Counted from the stretch's first letter, positions 27,396-37,461 are shown. The stretch: 64,000 bases of DNA from CADEFX01 sp963840425 (GCA_963840425.1 CAWIYZ010000019.1:144967-208966), one strand, 5' to 3'. Notes: generated by a model from the letters alone, not told the origin. Numbers and translations are program-made.

Positions 27396-27930
27396 TCGTC
27401 GAGGTGCGTCGCCGTGCGTCTGCGCTCGCTTGTCCGTCGCCTCCGTTCACCCGCTGCACCGGTGTCGCGCGCACCGGTGCAGCCCAACATCGATCACACG
27501 GGCAGCGACGCCGCATCCGCTGCATCGGTGCTGGAGGGCACTGACGTCGATGAGATCGGCGTCGCTGGGCTGATCTCATCGCCCGAGCGCTGCTTGCGCA
27601 GGGCAGCGGAAGAGAAGTGGCCAGCCGCTTCGCGCACTTGGTGAGGAGCGATCGGCCCGACCTCCAAGGCGGCATCCGATATATCGGATCAGCGCGGCAT
27701 GTGGGCTACATAGATATCGGCGCGTTCGAAGGGCAGATCGACCGCGTCCGGCGGCACATGGCGTGGCCGCGCATTGCGCCGGGAAGCTATAGCGATGTGC
27801 TCCTGGACGAGGTAGGTCATGAACATCCGACAGCGCATTGAACCGGATGCGGCAGCGGCCCGGGCTACTCCAGGAGTTCAACTGACGGCATTCAAGACGT
27901 GACTGAAGGTCCAACGCGTGGAGTGGTCCC
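27396..27930. other. Stretch without a recognisable gene
   Basis: Short overlapping frames exist on both strands (for example 27414-27644 and 27617-27841, plus), but none has a clear domain, and neighbouring frames cannot be told apart by codon pattern. It may be degraded island DNA after alpA. Confidence 0.5.
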
Positions 27931-28179
27931 GTGAATATCCACACAACCGGACTTGGCACGCGGGTGGCTGCGACCGTGCTCGGCATGGGCTTTCTCGCAG
28001 TCGGAGCAACTTCGCTCGCAATGAGCCGCGACGCCCCAGACGCGTACGTCGCCGACCGCGCGCTGTGGCTAGGTTTCACCTTCGTCGTGGGCGGCGTCGC
28101 AGTAATCGCGGTGTCTTGGCTTGTTGCTGACCTCAGCAACATCTGGTGCAAACCGCCGCCGCGCTCCCCGCGAGGGTAG
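27931..28179 (+). CDS. Small membrane protein
   Basis: 82 residues from GTG 27931. Two hydrophobic helices are evident (about 12-31 and 47-68), joined by a polar loop with DAPDAYVADRA and ended by a basic, proline-rich tail. The ribosome-binding site is weak (GGAGTGG). No family recognised. Confidence 0.5.
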   Translation: MNIHTTGLGTRVAATVLGMGFLAVGATSLAMSRDAPDAYVADRALWLGFTFVVGGVAVIAVSWLVADLSNIWCKPPPRSPRG

Positions 28180-28473
28180 GCAAATCGCCTGTCCGCCGCT
28201 GCTGTCGACGGGCCCAGGTCACAGCGCCGAAGACAACTCGCCGCAATCGCGGTTCGCCGTGATTGCCGCAGGGTCTGATTTGAGGGGACAAGCAGACGAC
28301 GCGCCAAGCCACGCTGACCAGACCGCTGGGGGATGCCCAGCTCCGTACTTGAGGGCGTTGGTTGCCAACTCATGAAATCGCGCAAGCGATTTTAGCTCGG
28401 CCGAAGGGGCTACCGACACAAGCGTGCTAAATTACGAGCGGCAGATCCAGTCACGACGACTTTGGAGTGCGCC

Positions 28474-28968
28474 ATGCAAGAAGTGCGAATCGAACTCCTG
28501 CAGCGAATGCCCATCTTTGGCGGAGTCCGGACAGAGATCCTCCAATTCCTGCTCGCCTTGTGTCCGATTGTGTCGGTCCCTACGAACGAGTTCTTTTTCC
28601 GCGAGCACGACCAAGGCGATTCGATGTTCGTCCTTGAAGTGGGCAAAGTTACCGTGCTGAAATCCTGTCGCGGACAGGATTACCTCCTCCAAACCCTGAA
28701 GGAGGGCGACTGCTTCGGGGAGATGGCAGTCATGGACTACTGTCCACGCAGCGCCTCCGTACGTGCAGTCGAAGACTGCATCGCAATCCGTATTTCAGCC
28801 GCCAACCTCTACGAGGTGTACGCGCAGGATCTTAAGCAGTTTTCGCTCATACAGATGAACATGGGCCGGGAAGTCTGCCGACGGCTCCGGGAAGCGGACA
28901 ATCGGTTGTTCGGCGCCAGGATGGGGACGCCCGAGGCGGCCATCGGACAAGTTTTCCTCGCCGATTAA
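28474..28968 (+). CDS. Cyclic nucleotide-binding domain protein without DNA-binding domain
   Basis: 164 residues from ATG 28474 (GGAG upstream; an in-frame TTG at 28462 is less likely). The single jelly-roll domain (about 8-130) carries FFFREHDQGDSMFVLEVGKV and a phosphate-binding-cassette-like segment, EGDCFGEMAVMDYCPRSASVRA, close to the consensus FGExAL...RxAxV. That pattern fits real cAMP/cGMP binding. A short helical tail replaces the usual output domain, so it may act as a stand-alone sensor. Confidence 0.85.
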   Translation: MQEVRIELLQRMPIFGGVRTEILQFLLALCPIVSVPTNEFFFREHDQGDSMFVLEVGKVTVLKSCRGQDYLLQTLKEGDCFGEMAVMDYCPRSASVRAVEDCIAIRISAANLYEVYAQDLKQFSLIQMNMGREVCRRLREADNRLFGARMGTPEAAIGQVFLAD

Positions 28969-29070
28969 AGACGGGCACCACACGAGCCCATGGCCTCTGG
29001 AAGCCGAAAGATCACCGACCGCATGGCCGCGTCTGCGAGTGCTCGCTAACGCATCGGTTTGCGCAAAACA

Positions 29071-29745
29071 TCATTCGTCGCCGGGAACGCCGTAACTTGG
29101 TGCTTGATGCGGATTGAGGGCGCGCTGAAGATAGGCGTCGAGCTGCGGCTTATACATGTCCCAGAGGGCTGCAATCGCCTCGATCGGGCAATTCTGCGTC
29201 CAATCGCAGCGCAAATCAGCGATTGGCCAGCTCACGCGATCCACGATCTTGAGTCCTGCCGAATGGATCGGGCCAGCCTCGCCACCGGCTGCCAACCCGG
29301 CGTGCATCGCGGCAATCAGGCGATCGCCCAGATGGCCGAAACTGGCGAGAAAGCCGTCCACCACGGCCTGCGGCACACCATCGTTGGCCAGTAGATTGCC
29401 TCCCGAAGCGACGTCTTCGGCCCGGGCTTCAGCCCAGATGCCGAGGGAATTCGGACCCGAATGGATGGCCGTCAGACCGCGCCGATCGACCGCGAGCACC
29501 TGCCGATAATCGATGAACTTGCCCTGCTTCTTGATTTCTGCGATCGCGGCCTCGGCGCTCATGCCGCCTTGCATGAGATCGAGAGCGAGCGGACCAAGCG
29601 AAGGGTCCGTCACATTCTGCGAGGCTACAGCGCCGACACTTGCCCGCGCATAGGCGCAGCGGGCCGCAACCGCCGGCGAGGACGAGGCCACAGCAACGCC
29701 GAACATGCCGGATTCCCGACAGCGGGCGACCAACGAGAAGGTCAT
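29071..29745 (-). CDS. DUF1028 family Ntn-hydrolase-like protein
   Basis: 224 residues with the family opening TFSLVARCRESGMFGVAVASSSPAVAARC and the GLTAIHSG and NLLANDGV segments. DUF1028 proteins adopt an Ntn-hydrolase fold and are found beside peptidase, RidA and amino-acid or pyrimidine catabolism genes. Here it is followed upstream by ridA and a flavin monooxygenase on the same strand, probably one operon. Confidence 0.9.
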   Translation of the reverse strand: MTFSLVARCRESGMFGVAVASSSPAVAARCAYARASVGAVASQNVTDPSLGPLALDLMQGGMSAEAAIAEIKKQGKFIDYRQVLAVDRRGLTAIHSGPNSLGIWAEARAEDVASGGNLLANDGVPQAVVDGFLASFGHLGDRLIAAMHAGLAAGGEAGPIHSAGLKIVDRVSWPIADLRCDWTQNCPIEAIAALWDMYKPQLDAYLQRALNPHQAPSYGVPGDE

Positions 29746-29784
29746 GGCCTTACTTTCCGTTCACTCTGAGGTCCGCTTGGGTGT

Positions 29785-30201
29785 TCAATCCGGAATGACG
29801 GCCGTACCATCGATTTCGACCAACCACTCGGGTCGGGCCAGCGCCTGGACCACGAGGCCCGTCGAAACAGGATGCACGCCTTTGATGTATTCGCCCATCG
29901 TACGATACACAGCTTCTCGGTGACGAATATCGGTTATGTAGACCACAATCTTGACGAGGTGCTCCATCTTGCCGCCGGCTTCTTCGATGAGTTGCCCTAT
30001 ATTCTGCATGACCTTATGGGTCTGCTGCACCGGATCATGGCTGTCGATGTTGAGAGCATCGTCGAGGTTCTGCGGGCACTGTCCGCGCAACCACACGATC
30101 TTGCCCCCTTGCGTCACCACCGCGTGGGCCAGATCATTGTCGAGGTTCTGCTCGGGATATGTATCCTTTGTGTTGAACTTGCGAATGCGTTTATGGGCCA
30201 T
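29785..30201 (-). CDS. RidA family protein
   Basis: 138 residues from ATG 30199-30201, which has CGGAGG upstream; the frame's first ATG is 21 bases earlier without such a site. RidA/YjgF proteins deaminate reactive enamines and imines. Visible family features are GQCPQNLDDAL, VKIVVYITDIRHREAVYRTMGEY and the C-terminal ARPEWLVEIDGTAVI, with the conserved Arg and Glu of the active cleft (ARPEWLVEI). Confidence 0.9.
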   Translation of the reverse strand: MAHKRIRKFNTKDTYPEQNLDNDLAHAVVTQGGKIVWLRGQCPQNLDDALNIDSHDPVQQTHKVMQNIGQLIEEAGGKMEHLVKIVVYITDIRHREAVYRTMGEYIKGVHPVSTGLVVQALARPEWLVEIDGTAVIPD

Positions 30202-30254
30202 CTGAGCCTCCGTGACGTTCATGCGTCAAATATCAGCCGGCAGAAAGTTGCGCC

Positions 30255-31530
30255 TCATCGGCGTGCGGCCGCTTCGTGATAAGCGATGTAGTCACGTTGG
30301 ATCTTGATCTGGTCTGCGAGATATTTGGCGTCGTGCCATACACCCCAGATGAAACTGGATCCTCGGCGCGATTGCCAGGGCAACCCCAGGAAATAGATCC
30401 CCGGTTCCGCCGAGACCCCGCGCTGGTGCCGAGGCCTTCCCTTCTCGTCGAAGGTGTTGACCTTCAGCCAGTCGTAGTCCGTCGTAAAGCCGGTCGCCCA
30501 GATGATCGTCGCAATGCCGGCGCCAGCGAGGTCTAGCGAGAGGATGGGATTCTGTCACGCAGTCCACATCCGGTGCCGTACGACGCGCTCCAGGTTCTTC
30601 CGGCAGATCGAGCCCATTTCGTGCGACGTAGGCGTCGGCCTCGTCCAGCACGCAGAGCAGATTCTCGTCTCCCTTCTTGAGGTTTTCGACGAGGTCCGGC
30701 GCGAACCGCATTACGCCGTTTCTGCAAGCCTCCGTGCGGCCCACCAGGATCATTCCTTTCGTCGCCAGGAGGCGGAAGTCTATTGTGTGGCCCCCGTCGG
30801 CTCCGCTCACTGCGATCGTCACGTGCTCTTTCCCGGCCTCCCGGGTGACCGCATCCCACTTTCCAAGAACGCCCAACCACCAGCAGTAGTCGCGCCCGCG
30901 ATAGGCGCGAGGCGGGCGATCATGCGGCCCCACCGAAAGAAAGACCTTCCGCCCCGCTTCGAGAAGCTCTTCCGCGATTTGAGTCCCTGAAGAGCCCGAG
31001 CCGACGACCAGCACTCCGCCTTCGGGAAGCTGTGCCGGGTTGCGGTATCCGGTCGAGTGGATCTGCAGCACGCCTGTCTCGGCGGACACTATGGCGGGCA
31101 CGCTCGGCCGCTGGAACGCGCCTGTGGCGGCCACAACGTTGTGGGCCTCGATCACGCCCGTAGACGTCTCTATGCGGAAGCCGCGCTGCCCGACTTTCCT
31201 CTCGACCTTCAAGACCTCGACACCACACCGGACGGGTGCCGCAATCTTCTCCGCGTAAGCGACCAGATAATCTGCTACGGTGTCCTTGTGGGGAAATTTG
31301 TCCGACCCAACGCTGTTGTCGACATCGCTGAAAGTGAGACCTGGAAAGCGGTCGTGCCAGGCGGGACCGTTCGCCACCAACGAGTCCCATCTTTCCGTGC
31401 GCCAGCGTTCAGCAATCCGGTTCCTCTCCAGCACGAGATGTGGCACGCCGTTTGCGGTCAGATGTTCGCTCATGGCAATGCCGGCCTGCCCGCCGCCCAC
31501 GACCAGCGTATCTGTCTTCTCGACCGGCAT
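30255..31530 (-). pseudogene. Flavin-containing monooxygenase (CzcO-like), frameshifted near the C-terminus
   Basis: From ATG 31528-31530 the protein has the FAD motif VVGGGQAGIAMSEHL, WRTERWDSLVANGPAWHDRFPG, the NADPH motif VVGSGSSGTQIAEELL and DRPPRAYRGRDYCWWLG. After DVDCVT the frame is lost: one extra base at about 30550 (ACAGAATCCC for ACAGATCCC) moves the true end, ILSLDLAGAGIATIIWATGF... to the stop at 30255-30257, into another frame. The rest is intact. It would oxygenate a small organic or amine substrate. Recent mutation or sequencing indel. Confidence 0.85.
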
Positions 31531-31739
31531 CCCATACTCCACCGCGATTGAACGAACGCCCGTGGTTTGGTCGCTGCGATATTGGCGAGCTCTGGTGCAG
31601 CCAGCAACGTCGGCAGCTAATCATAGCGCGCTCTTAGCTGGGGTGCCCGCTTGAGGGGCTCCCAAACGTTGGTTGCCGTTCAGCAGCAGCCTTATCTTTT
31701 TTGCGTAAGTCTCATAGAACACACCCTCCGGATACTCGG

Positions 31740-31959
31740 CAGCTTCTTGAAGAATGGCAGGACCTGTCGGCGCTTCAACTGCCGCCGAATGACGACGCTG
31801 CCCTGAGCATCAACGCCGTGGACCTGGAACACCGATTTGGCAATGTCTAGACCGATGGTAACCGTTTGCATGCTGGCTCCTCCGAATCGTGGTCACCTCA
31901 ACAGCAACCACGTACTTGGCACTCACGTGCCGGTGGAGGAGCCGTCCACAGCATCAAAA
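31740..31959 (-). mobile_element. IS110-family remnant (5' end of element)
   Basis: 220 bases match 63602-63821 with two mismatches and no gaps. They contain the element end and the first 44 codons of the transposase (minus strand, start 31869-31871). Similarity stops abruptly on both sides, at AGCTTCTTG and after CATCAAAA, which marks the true element end. The flanking stretches 31543-31739 and 31960-32115 hold no supported gene. Confidence 0.88.
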
Positions 31960-32115
31960 GCAGCCGTGAGCAATTGCGGCAAAAAATGCGGGTCGCCCGC
32001 ACCATCGAACGACCGTCCCGTTGTGGGTGCGTGCCCAACGCGCGCATCCACAACCCGGTTTTGATTTCGACGCCGGAGCGCATGAGAGTCGTCGTTTCGC
32101 TTTCCTGTTAACGGC

Positions 32116-33639
32116 TCAGAAGTCAGTATCTTCCTCGCGGCCGGTGCGCTTCTGATGGCGCAGATGCTGCCAGACCGCGAGTACCACGGAAACGCCAGCT
32201 GCAACCAGCAACCCGCCCGAGATCGGCCGCGTGAAGAACAGCCACGGATTATCGTCTGTCATGACGGCGCGAATCAGGTTGATCTCGATCTGGTCGCCCA
32301 GGATGAGCCCCAGGATCAGCGGCGCCAGCGGGAACCCGGCCTTCACCAGAACGTAGCCGAACACGCCGAAGATCAGCAGCACGTAGACGCTGTTCATGGT
32401 GTTATTGAGCGCATAGGCACCGAGGACGCACAGCACCAAAACGACCGGGGCCAGCACCGCCAGGCGCACGCTGGTAACGCGGAGCATGATCGGCATGAAC
32501 GCCCAGCAGATGATCAGCATCAGCGGGTGCGCGAGAATGTAGGCGGCATAGATGCCGTAGGAGAGGCCGGGGTTCTGCGAGATGAACAGCGGGCCGGACT
32601 GGATGCCGTGAATGGTCATTGCGCCGAGCATCACGGCCGTGACGGCGTCGCCAGGAATTCCAAACGCCATGATGGTCATCAGTGAGCCGCTGACGTTGGC
32701 GTTGTTGGAGGCTTCCGAGGCTATGATGCCCTCCGGGTGGCCCTTGCCGAAACGCTCCGGCGTTTTGGAGAACTTCTTGGCCTGGTCGTAGGCCATCACG
32801 CTCGACGCGCTTCCGCCGATCGCCGGCAGGATGCCGATGACGAGGCCGACGATGGTCGCCCAAAGCAGCAGAAACGGCTGGCGGATGATCTCCCAATTAA
32901 TCTTGAGATGCGAGAACCGTTCGAGTTTCGTGTGGACGGCGCTGGCCACCCTGATTTTCGGGTCGTTCAGCTTTTCGATGTCCGTCATGATCTGGGCAAA
33001 GGCGAAAATGCCGATCAGCACGGGCAGGAATGGAAATCCGCCGCCGATGAACTCCGAGCCGAACGTAAAGCGCGGCACGCTGGCGATCGGGTCCGTGCCG
33101 ATTATGGTGATGAGGAGGCCGATGGCGGTCGAGAGCAACCCCTTGACCAGGGAGGCCTCGGTCAGTCCCGCCACCATCGCCATCGCCAGCACGAACAGCG
33201 AGAAATATTCCCACGGCCCGAATTCGAGCGCGATGGCCGCCAGCGGCCCGGTCAGGAACACGAGGCAGAGCGCACCGAGCAACCCGCCCCAGACGGACGC
33301 CCACACGCCGAGCCAGATGGCGCGGCCCGGCTGCCCGTTGCGCGCCATGGGGAACCCGTCGAAGGTGGTGGCGATCGAGGACGGCGAGCCCGGAATGCCG
33401 AGCAGGCAGCAGGTTATGAGCCCGCCGGTCGAGCCGCCCACATAAACGCCGGTCATCGCCGCCAGCCCGGCCAGAGGGTCGAGCCCGTAGGTGAAGGGCA
33501 GGATGATGATCACCGTCATGGTAATCGTCACGCCGGGAAGCGAACCGCCGACAGTGCCGACCAGCGTCCCCAGCAACAGCGGCAACATGTATTTCCATTG
33601 CAGTATGGTGACGATGCCGTTGCCCAGCAGTTCCAGCAT
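32116..33639 (-). CDS. tctA: TctA family large permease of tripartite tricarboxylate transporter
   Basis: 507 residues, full family length, with about 11-12 helices. Conserved stretches: LLLGTLVGTVGGSLPGVT, ITCCLLGIPGSPSSIATTFDGFPMARNG, PEGIIASEASNNANVSGSL and MAFGIPGDAVTAVMLGAM. The EASNNA motif corresponds to ESANNA in the partial TctA at the left end of the window. It starts 3 bases after the tctB stop. Energy-coupled uptake of a carboxylate. Confidence 0.94.
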   Translation of the reverse strand: MLELLGNGIVTILQWKYMLPLLLGTLVGTVGGSLPGVTITMTVIIILPFTYGLDPLAGLAAMTGVYVGGSTGGLITCCLLGIPGSPSSIATTFDGFPMARNGQPGRAIWLGVWASVWGGLLGALCLVFLTGPLAAIALEFGPWEYFSLFVLAMAMVAGLTEASLVKGLLSTAIGLLITIIGTDPIASVPRFTFGSEFIGGGFPFLPVLIGIFAFAQIMTDIEKLNDPKIRVASAVHTKLERFSHLKINWEIIRQPFLLLWATIVGLVIGILPAIGGSASSVMAYDQAKKFSKTPERFGKGHPEGIIASEASNNANVSGSLMTIMAFGIPGDAVTAVMLGAMTIHGIQSGPLFISQNPGLSYGIYAAYILAHPLMLIICWAFMPIMLRVTSVRLAVLAPVVLVLCVLGAYALNNTMNSVYVLLIFGVFGYVLVKAGFPLAPLILGLILGDQIEINLIRAVMTDDNPWLFFTRPISGGLLVAAGVSVVLAVWQHLRHQKRTGREEDTDF

Positions 33640-33642
33640 GGA

Positions 33643-34128
33643 TTACCAGCCCGTCCAACGCCCGCGTGGCAGCAGCACCGAGAGATATCGCTCGAAGACG
33701 AAATAGGTGATTGCCGCGGTGGCGACGGCGATGGCAAGTTGGGTCGCCCACTGACGCAGCGTCGTCGGCCGCTCCAACGCCGCCTGAAATACCGCGACAA
33801 ACAGCGCCGTGCTGATGCGGAATCCGAGTAGCGGCAACAACCCGCTATACGCTGCGACGATGATGAAGGCAGCGAGGACCAGACCGTAGGCCCGCTTTGG
33901 CTGCTCGGGTTTCCGCTCCTCTCGCGGCGGCGTCGCGCGCTGGGCCACGATGTCCTGGATCACGAGCACGACGCTCGTCGCGGCCATGAAGACCAGCACA
34001 ATTGCCGGATAGAATCCTGGACCGATAGGTACGATCGGCAGTTTCGGCAGGCCGAGGCTCAGCGGCAGAAGAAGGAGGCTAGTGGCGAGGCCGATGAGCC
34101 CCGCGAACCCGTCCCGCCCGAACCTCAT
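33643..34128 (-). CDS. tctB: TctB family small permease
   Basis: 161 residues with four predicted membrane helices (about 8-25, 31-52, 80-100 and 120-145). LPIVPIGPGFYPAIVLVFMAATSVVLVIQD is the usual TctB N-terminal pattern, and FERYLSVLLPRGRW ends it. It overlaps the tctC stop by 4 bases (ATGA), giving a tight tctCBA operon. Confidence 0.9.
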   Translation of the reverse strand: MRFGRDGFAGLIGLATSLLLLPLSLGLPKLPIVPIGPGFYPAIVLVFMAATSVVLVIQDIVAQRATPPREERKPEQPKRAYGLVLAAFIIVAAYSGLLPLLGFRISTALFVAVFQAALERPTTLRQWATQLAIAVATAAITYFVFERYLSVLLPRGRWTGW

Positions 34129-35075
34129 TTCTTGAGAAGCCCGAGGTCAGACATGATCGTCTTGTTCTCGCCGTCGATCTTGTCGAGGAACGCGCCGTAC
34201 TGCTTGTCGTCCAGGAAGGCGACGCGCGTGCCCTGCAGCTTCATCGCCTCCTTGAAGGCGGGCTCGGCCGTGGCCTTGCCGCAGGCTTCGACAATCTTGG
34301 CGCGCACCGGCGCCGGCGTGCCCTTCGGCACCACCAGCCCGCGCACGACCTCGTAGACGATGTTGAGCCCAAGCTCCTTCAGCGTCGGCACGTTGGGGAT
34401 CTCTGGGTCGCGCTGCTCGGTGGCGATGGCTAGGAATTTCAGCTGCCCAGCGTCGACTTTGCCCTTCTGGGTAAGATTGGAATCGGTGAGGTCGATATGG
34501 CCGCCGAGGATGGCGGTCATGCGCGGGGCCAGGCCCTCGTAGGACACGTACTTGAACTTGACACTGGCGGCCTTCTCGATGGTAGCGGGGAAGATGTGGC
34601 TCGTGGAGCTCAGCGTGGCGCCGACCGTGATCTCGCCGGGGCGTTTCTTGGCGTCTGCCAGGAACTCCTGCCAATCCTTCCAAGGCGTCTTCGGGCTGGC
34701 GGTCAGCACGGAGGGCGTGGCTGAGACGAGGCAGATCGGTTCGAAGTCCTTGTAGCTGATGTCGGTGAGGCCAGAGTAATGCACGAGATGGATGTAGTCG
34801 TGCATGGCGTAGACGGTATATCCGTCGGCGGGCGATCCCTTGGCCTCACGCGCACCGACCGTGCCGGACGCACCCGTGACGTTGGCGACCACCACCGTCT
34901 GGCCGATATGCTTTTGTAGCTGCTGCGCCAAGGGGCGGAAGATGTTGTCGGTGTCGCCGCCGGCCGCCCACGGGACAACCATCTTGATGGCGCGGTCTGG
35001 GTACTGAGCACTGGCCGGCGATGCAAAGGTTGCCGTGACCAACACAGAAGCTAGCGAAAGAGCCAACCTTTTCAT
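34125..35075 (-). CDS. tctC: TctC/Bug-family substrate-binding protein
   Basis: 316 residues from ATG 35073-35075, with GGGAG upstream. Signal peptide with cleavage after ASAQ. The mature start YPDRAIKMVVPWAAGGDTDNIFRPL and the ASGTVGAREAKGSPADGYTVY motif are typical. It is the receptor of the following TctBA permease. The aspartate-rich ligand loop (GGDTDNI) differs from that of the other two Bug receptors in the window. Confidence 0.93.
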   Translation of the reverse strand: MKRLALSLASVLVTATFASPASAQYPDRAIKMVVPWAAGGDTDNIFRPLAQQLQKHIGQTVVVANVTGASGTVGAREAKGSPADGYTVYAMHDYIHLVHYSGLTDISYKDFEPICLVSATPSVLTASPKTPWKDWQEFLADAKKRPGEITVGATLSSTSHIFPATIEKAASVKFKYVSYEGLAPRMTAILGGHIDLTDSNLTQKGKVDAGQLKFLAIATEQRDPEIPNVPTLKELGLNIVYEVVRGLVVPKGTPAPVRAKIVEACGKATAEPAFKEAMKLQGTRVAFLDDKQYGAFLDKIDGENKTIMSDLGLLKK

Positions 35076-35169
35076 CGGGTTTCTCCCTTCTTTTGGCAGC
35101 CTGCAGTCGCCGCAGTAGGCGCCCAAGTTTGTACGAAAGCAAACGACACGTGCAATGCAAATCGATAGC

Positions 35170-35287
35170 TCGAGGAAGCTTTGGCCGTAGTACTCTTGGC
35201 TCGACCGCTGTTTGTTGGCGTCGGCCTTGATCAGGATGGCGTCGATCGAGAATGCTTCGCCGCCGACCAGACCTGCCGCGATGCACC
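35170..35287 (-). mobile_element. IS1182/IS5-like transposase remnant
   Basis: Minus-strand translation gives CIAAGLVGGEAFSIDAILIKADANKQRS, the middle of a DDE transposase in which the family has LVGGE-F-xDAS-I-ADANKQ. No start, no ends. It lies between tctC and the DctP-like gene. Confidence 0.7.
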
Positions 35288-35291
35288 ATGG

Positions 35292-36239
35292 TCATTTAGT
35301 CGATGGTTCCGCTGAGGATACCTGCAACAGGTCGAACATCTTTCGTCCATACGTCACTCGACCGTCGGAAACGAGCGGTTGGACGGCGGCAACAAAGGCG
35401 GCGCGCTCTTCCTTCGTCAGATCTACGATTTCACACCCTTGGGCCAGGATGGTCTGCCGCGCCGCCTTGTCCTCTTCGACCGCCAGCCCACGTTGCATCG
35501 CGACTGCCGCTTCCGCCGCCCTCCGCATGGCCTCCTGTAGGTCCTTGGGCCATGCATCGAAGGTCGGTCGATGCACGAAAATCGGTCGCGATACATAGAA
35601 GTGGCTGGTCACGGTATGGAAATAGTGGAACTTGTGGACGCCATAGGTGGCGGTATTGGCGAACGGATTTTCCTGCGCATCGATCGTGCCGGCTTGGATC
35701 TTTTTGATTGCTTCCGTCAGATCCATGCGCATTGGCGCGGCGCCGAGCAATTCGAAGGTCCTCTTATGCACGTCGCTCGGTAACACTCGAATACGCATCG
35801 CTTTCAAGTCCGTAGGCTTGCGAACGCAGCGCAACCGATTGGAAATGTGGCGGAAGCCGTTCTCGAAATATCCGAGGATGCGGTAGTTGACGCGCTCCTC
35901 GATCAGGCCCGCAAGATGGGCGCCGAGCGGTCCATCGATCGCCGCACGGGCTTGTGCGTTGTCGTCGAACAAGAACGGCAGATCGACGAAGCCGAGTTCA
36001 GGAACGCGATCCGTCAAGTAGCTCGACGACTGATAGCCGAGTGAGAGCAACCCATGCTCGACTAACCACAGAATATCCTCGGCGCGATAGCCGAGGTCCA
36101 TGATGTTCCAGACATACTTGACGCAGACGCGTGCGCCAAACTCGGTTTCGAGCCGATCGCCCATCAGCTTTAGCGCACGCGAGAAGCCAGTCGTCGCCGG
36201 GCCGTATCCGCCCATGCGAATTTCGATCGGGTTATTCAC
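35292..36239 (-). CDS. DctP-like TRAP receptor without a signal peptide
   Basis: 315 residues from GTG 36237-36239, which overlaps the stop of the upstream Bug gene (GTGA). The protein begins directly with NNPIEIRMGGYGPATTGFSRAL and continues with typical DctP features: FVDLPFLFDDNAQARAAIDGPLGA, ILGYFENGFRHISN, MRIRVLPSDVHKRTFELLGA and ENPFANTATYGVHKFHYF. No hydrophobic N-terminus exists in this frame near the start; the upstream extension is polar shadow sequence. It may act in the cytoplasm, or be exported in another way. No dctQM adjoins it. Confidence 0.85.
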   Translation of the reverse strand: MNNPIEIRMGGYGPATTGFSRALKLMGDRLETEFGARVCVKYVWNIMDLGYRAEDILWLVEHGLLSLGYQSSSYLTDRVPELGFVDLPFLFDDNAQARAAIDGPLGAHLAGLIEERVNYRILGYFENGFRHISNRLRCVRKPTDLKAMRIRVLPSDVHKRTFELLGAAPMRMDLTEAIKKIQAGTIDAQENPFANTATYGVHKFHYFHTVTSHFYVSRPIFVHRPTFDAWPKDLQEAMRRAAEAAVAMQRGLAVEEDKAARQTILAQGCEIVDLTKEERAAFVAAVQPLVSDGRVTYGRKMFDLLQVSSAEPSTK

Positions 36240-37234
36240 TGGCCTTCCATCATCTGGCGGCCGATCGAGATCACGGCCTCGTCGGTGCGCCTGCCGTCGG
36301 CGTCCCAGAAGTTTTGGAAGTCCGGTCCGTCGAGATAGGCGAGCTCCTGGCCGGTGTTGGCGAGCGCGGCCGCAAACCCATCTGACTGTACCGCCCTGCC
36401 GAGCGCGCCGCGCAGCGTCGTTATAATCGCGGGCGGCGTGCCCTTGGGCGCAAATATGCCAACCCACAAGTAGTATTCCACGTCGTAACCGAGTTCCCTG
36501 AGCGTTGGGACATCCGGCAACGCTTTGGAGCGTGTCCCACCGAAACTGGCCAGCGCACGCAGCTTGCCGGCTTTAATGTGCGCCAGTGTCGCCGCCACCG
36601 ATTGCGCCGTCACCTGGGCATTGTTACCGAGGATAGCGGTGATGGCCGGACCGCCCCCAGCGGTCGGAAGATGACGCAGCTTCAACGGGCCGGTAGCCTT
36701 TTCCAGATACGCTAGCGGCAGGTGGCTCGCTCCATAGAGCCCGCCTGAACTGAAGACGAGCGTGTCCGGCTTGGCCTTGGCACCTTCGATGAACTCCTTA
36801 AGCGTTTTATAGGGCTGTTGCTCATGGACCAGAAGCAAGATCGGCTCTGCGATCAGGCGCGCGAGCGGGACAAAGTCGGCGCGCGAGACTTTAACCGGAC
36901 GACCGAACAGCCTATCGACTTCTGCGTAGCCGGAGATTCCGACGTTGTGCGACAACAAAGTGTAGCCATTGGGCTCGGCCGTGGCAGCCACCTGCGCACC
37001 GACCTGTCCAGCGGCGCCTGCCTTGGTCTCGATCACGACTGGCTGCTTGAGGATCGGCTCCAGGGCAGCAGCCAGCGGCCGCGTGACAATATCGTTTAGT
37101 CCGCCTGGCGGAAACGCGTTGACTATGGTGATAGCGCGCGAGGGATAGGTTTCCTGGGCCGATGCCGCTCCGGCTGCGAGTGCAGTCGTGGCGGTACCGA
37201 TGACGAAACGACGACAATTCATGTGTTGTTTCAT
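36236..37234 (-). CDS. Bug/TctC-family receptor coupled to the DctP-like gene
   Basis: 332 residues from ATG 37232-37234 (ATG 37220-37222 is an alternative). The signal sequence resembles a twin-arginine or Sec leader (NCRRFVIGTATTALAAGAASAQE). The mature start YPSRAITIVNAFPPGGLNDIVTRPLAAAL and the GAAGQVGAQVAATAEPNGYTLL motif are family-typical. Its stop overlaps the DctP-like GTG, so two receptors of different transporter families are made from one message without permeases. Confidence 0.9.
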   Translation of the reverse strand: MKQHMNCRRFVIGTATTALAAGAASAQETYPSRAITIVNAFPPGGLNDIVTRPLAAALEPILKQPVVIETKAGAAGQVGAQVAATAEPNGYTLLSHNVGISGYAEVDRLFGRPVKVSRADFVPLARLIAEPILLLVHEQQPYKTLKEFIEGAKAKPDTLVFSSGGLYGASHLPLAYLEKATGPLKLRHLPTAGGGPAITAILGNNAQVTAQSVAATLAHIKAGKLRALASFGGTRSKALPDVPTLRELGYDVEYYLWVGIFAPKGTPPAIITTLRGALGRAVQSDGFAAALANTGQELAYLDGPDFQNFWDADGRRTDEAVISIGRQMMEGQ

Positions 37235-37461
37235 TCGACAGGCCCCAAATGAATTTGCCATCGTTGACAACTGTAATCGGCTATGTCCAGCCCTGCCGCA
37301 ACACTGACAAGGGCTTGGTCGGCCCTCATCGGATGGTCCGACCCAATAGCGAGGCTGCTTAGAGGTCGGACCACTTCATCGTGAGTGGACCAAGGTCTGG
37401 CCTGCCGCGGTGGGGCGATTGCGTGGTCACAATAGATGCCTGTAGGCCGAGGACGGTGGTA

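Noticed and set aside
32737..33831. Plus-strand frame of 364 residues opposite tctA/tctB
   Set aside because: Same artefact: Arg/Gln/Asp-rich complement of membrane helices.
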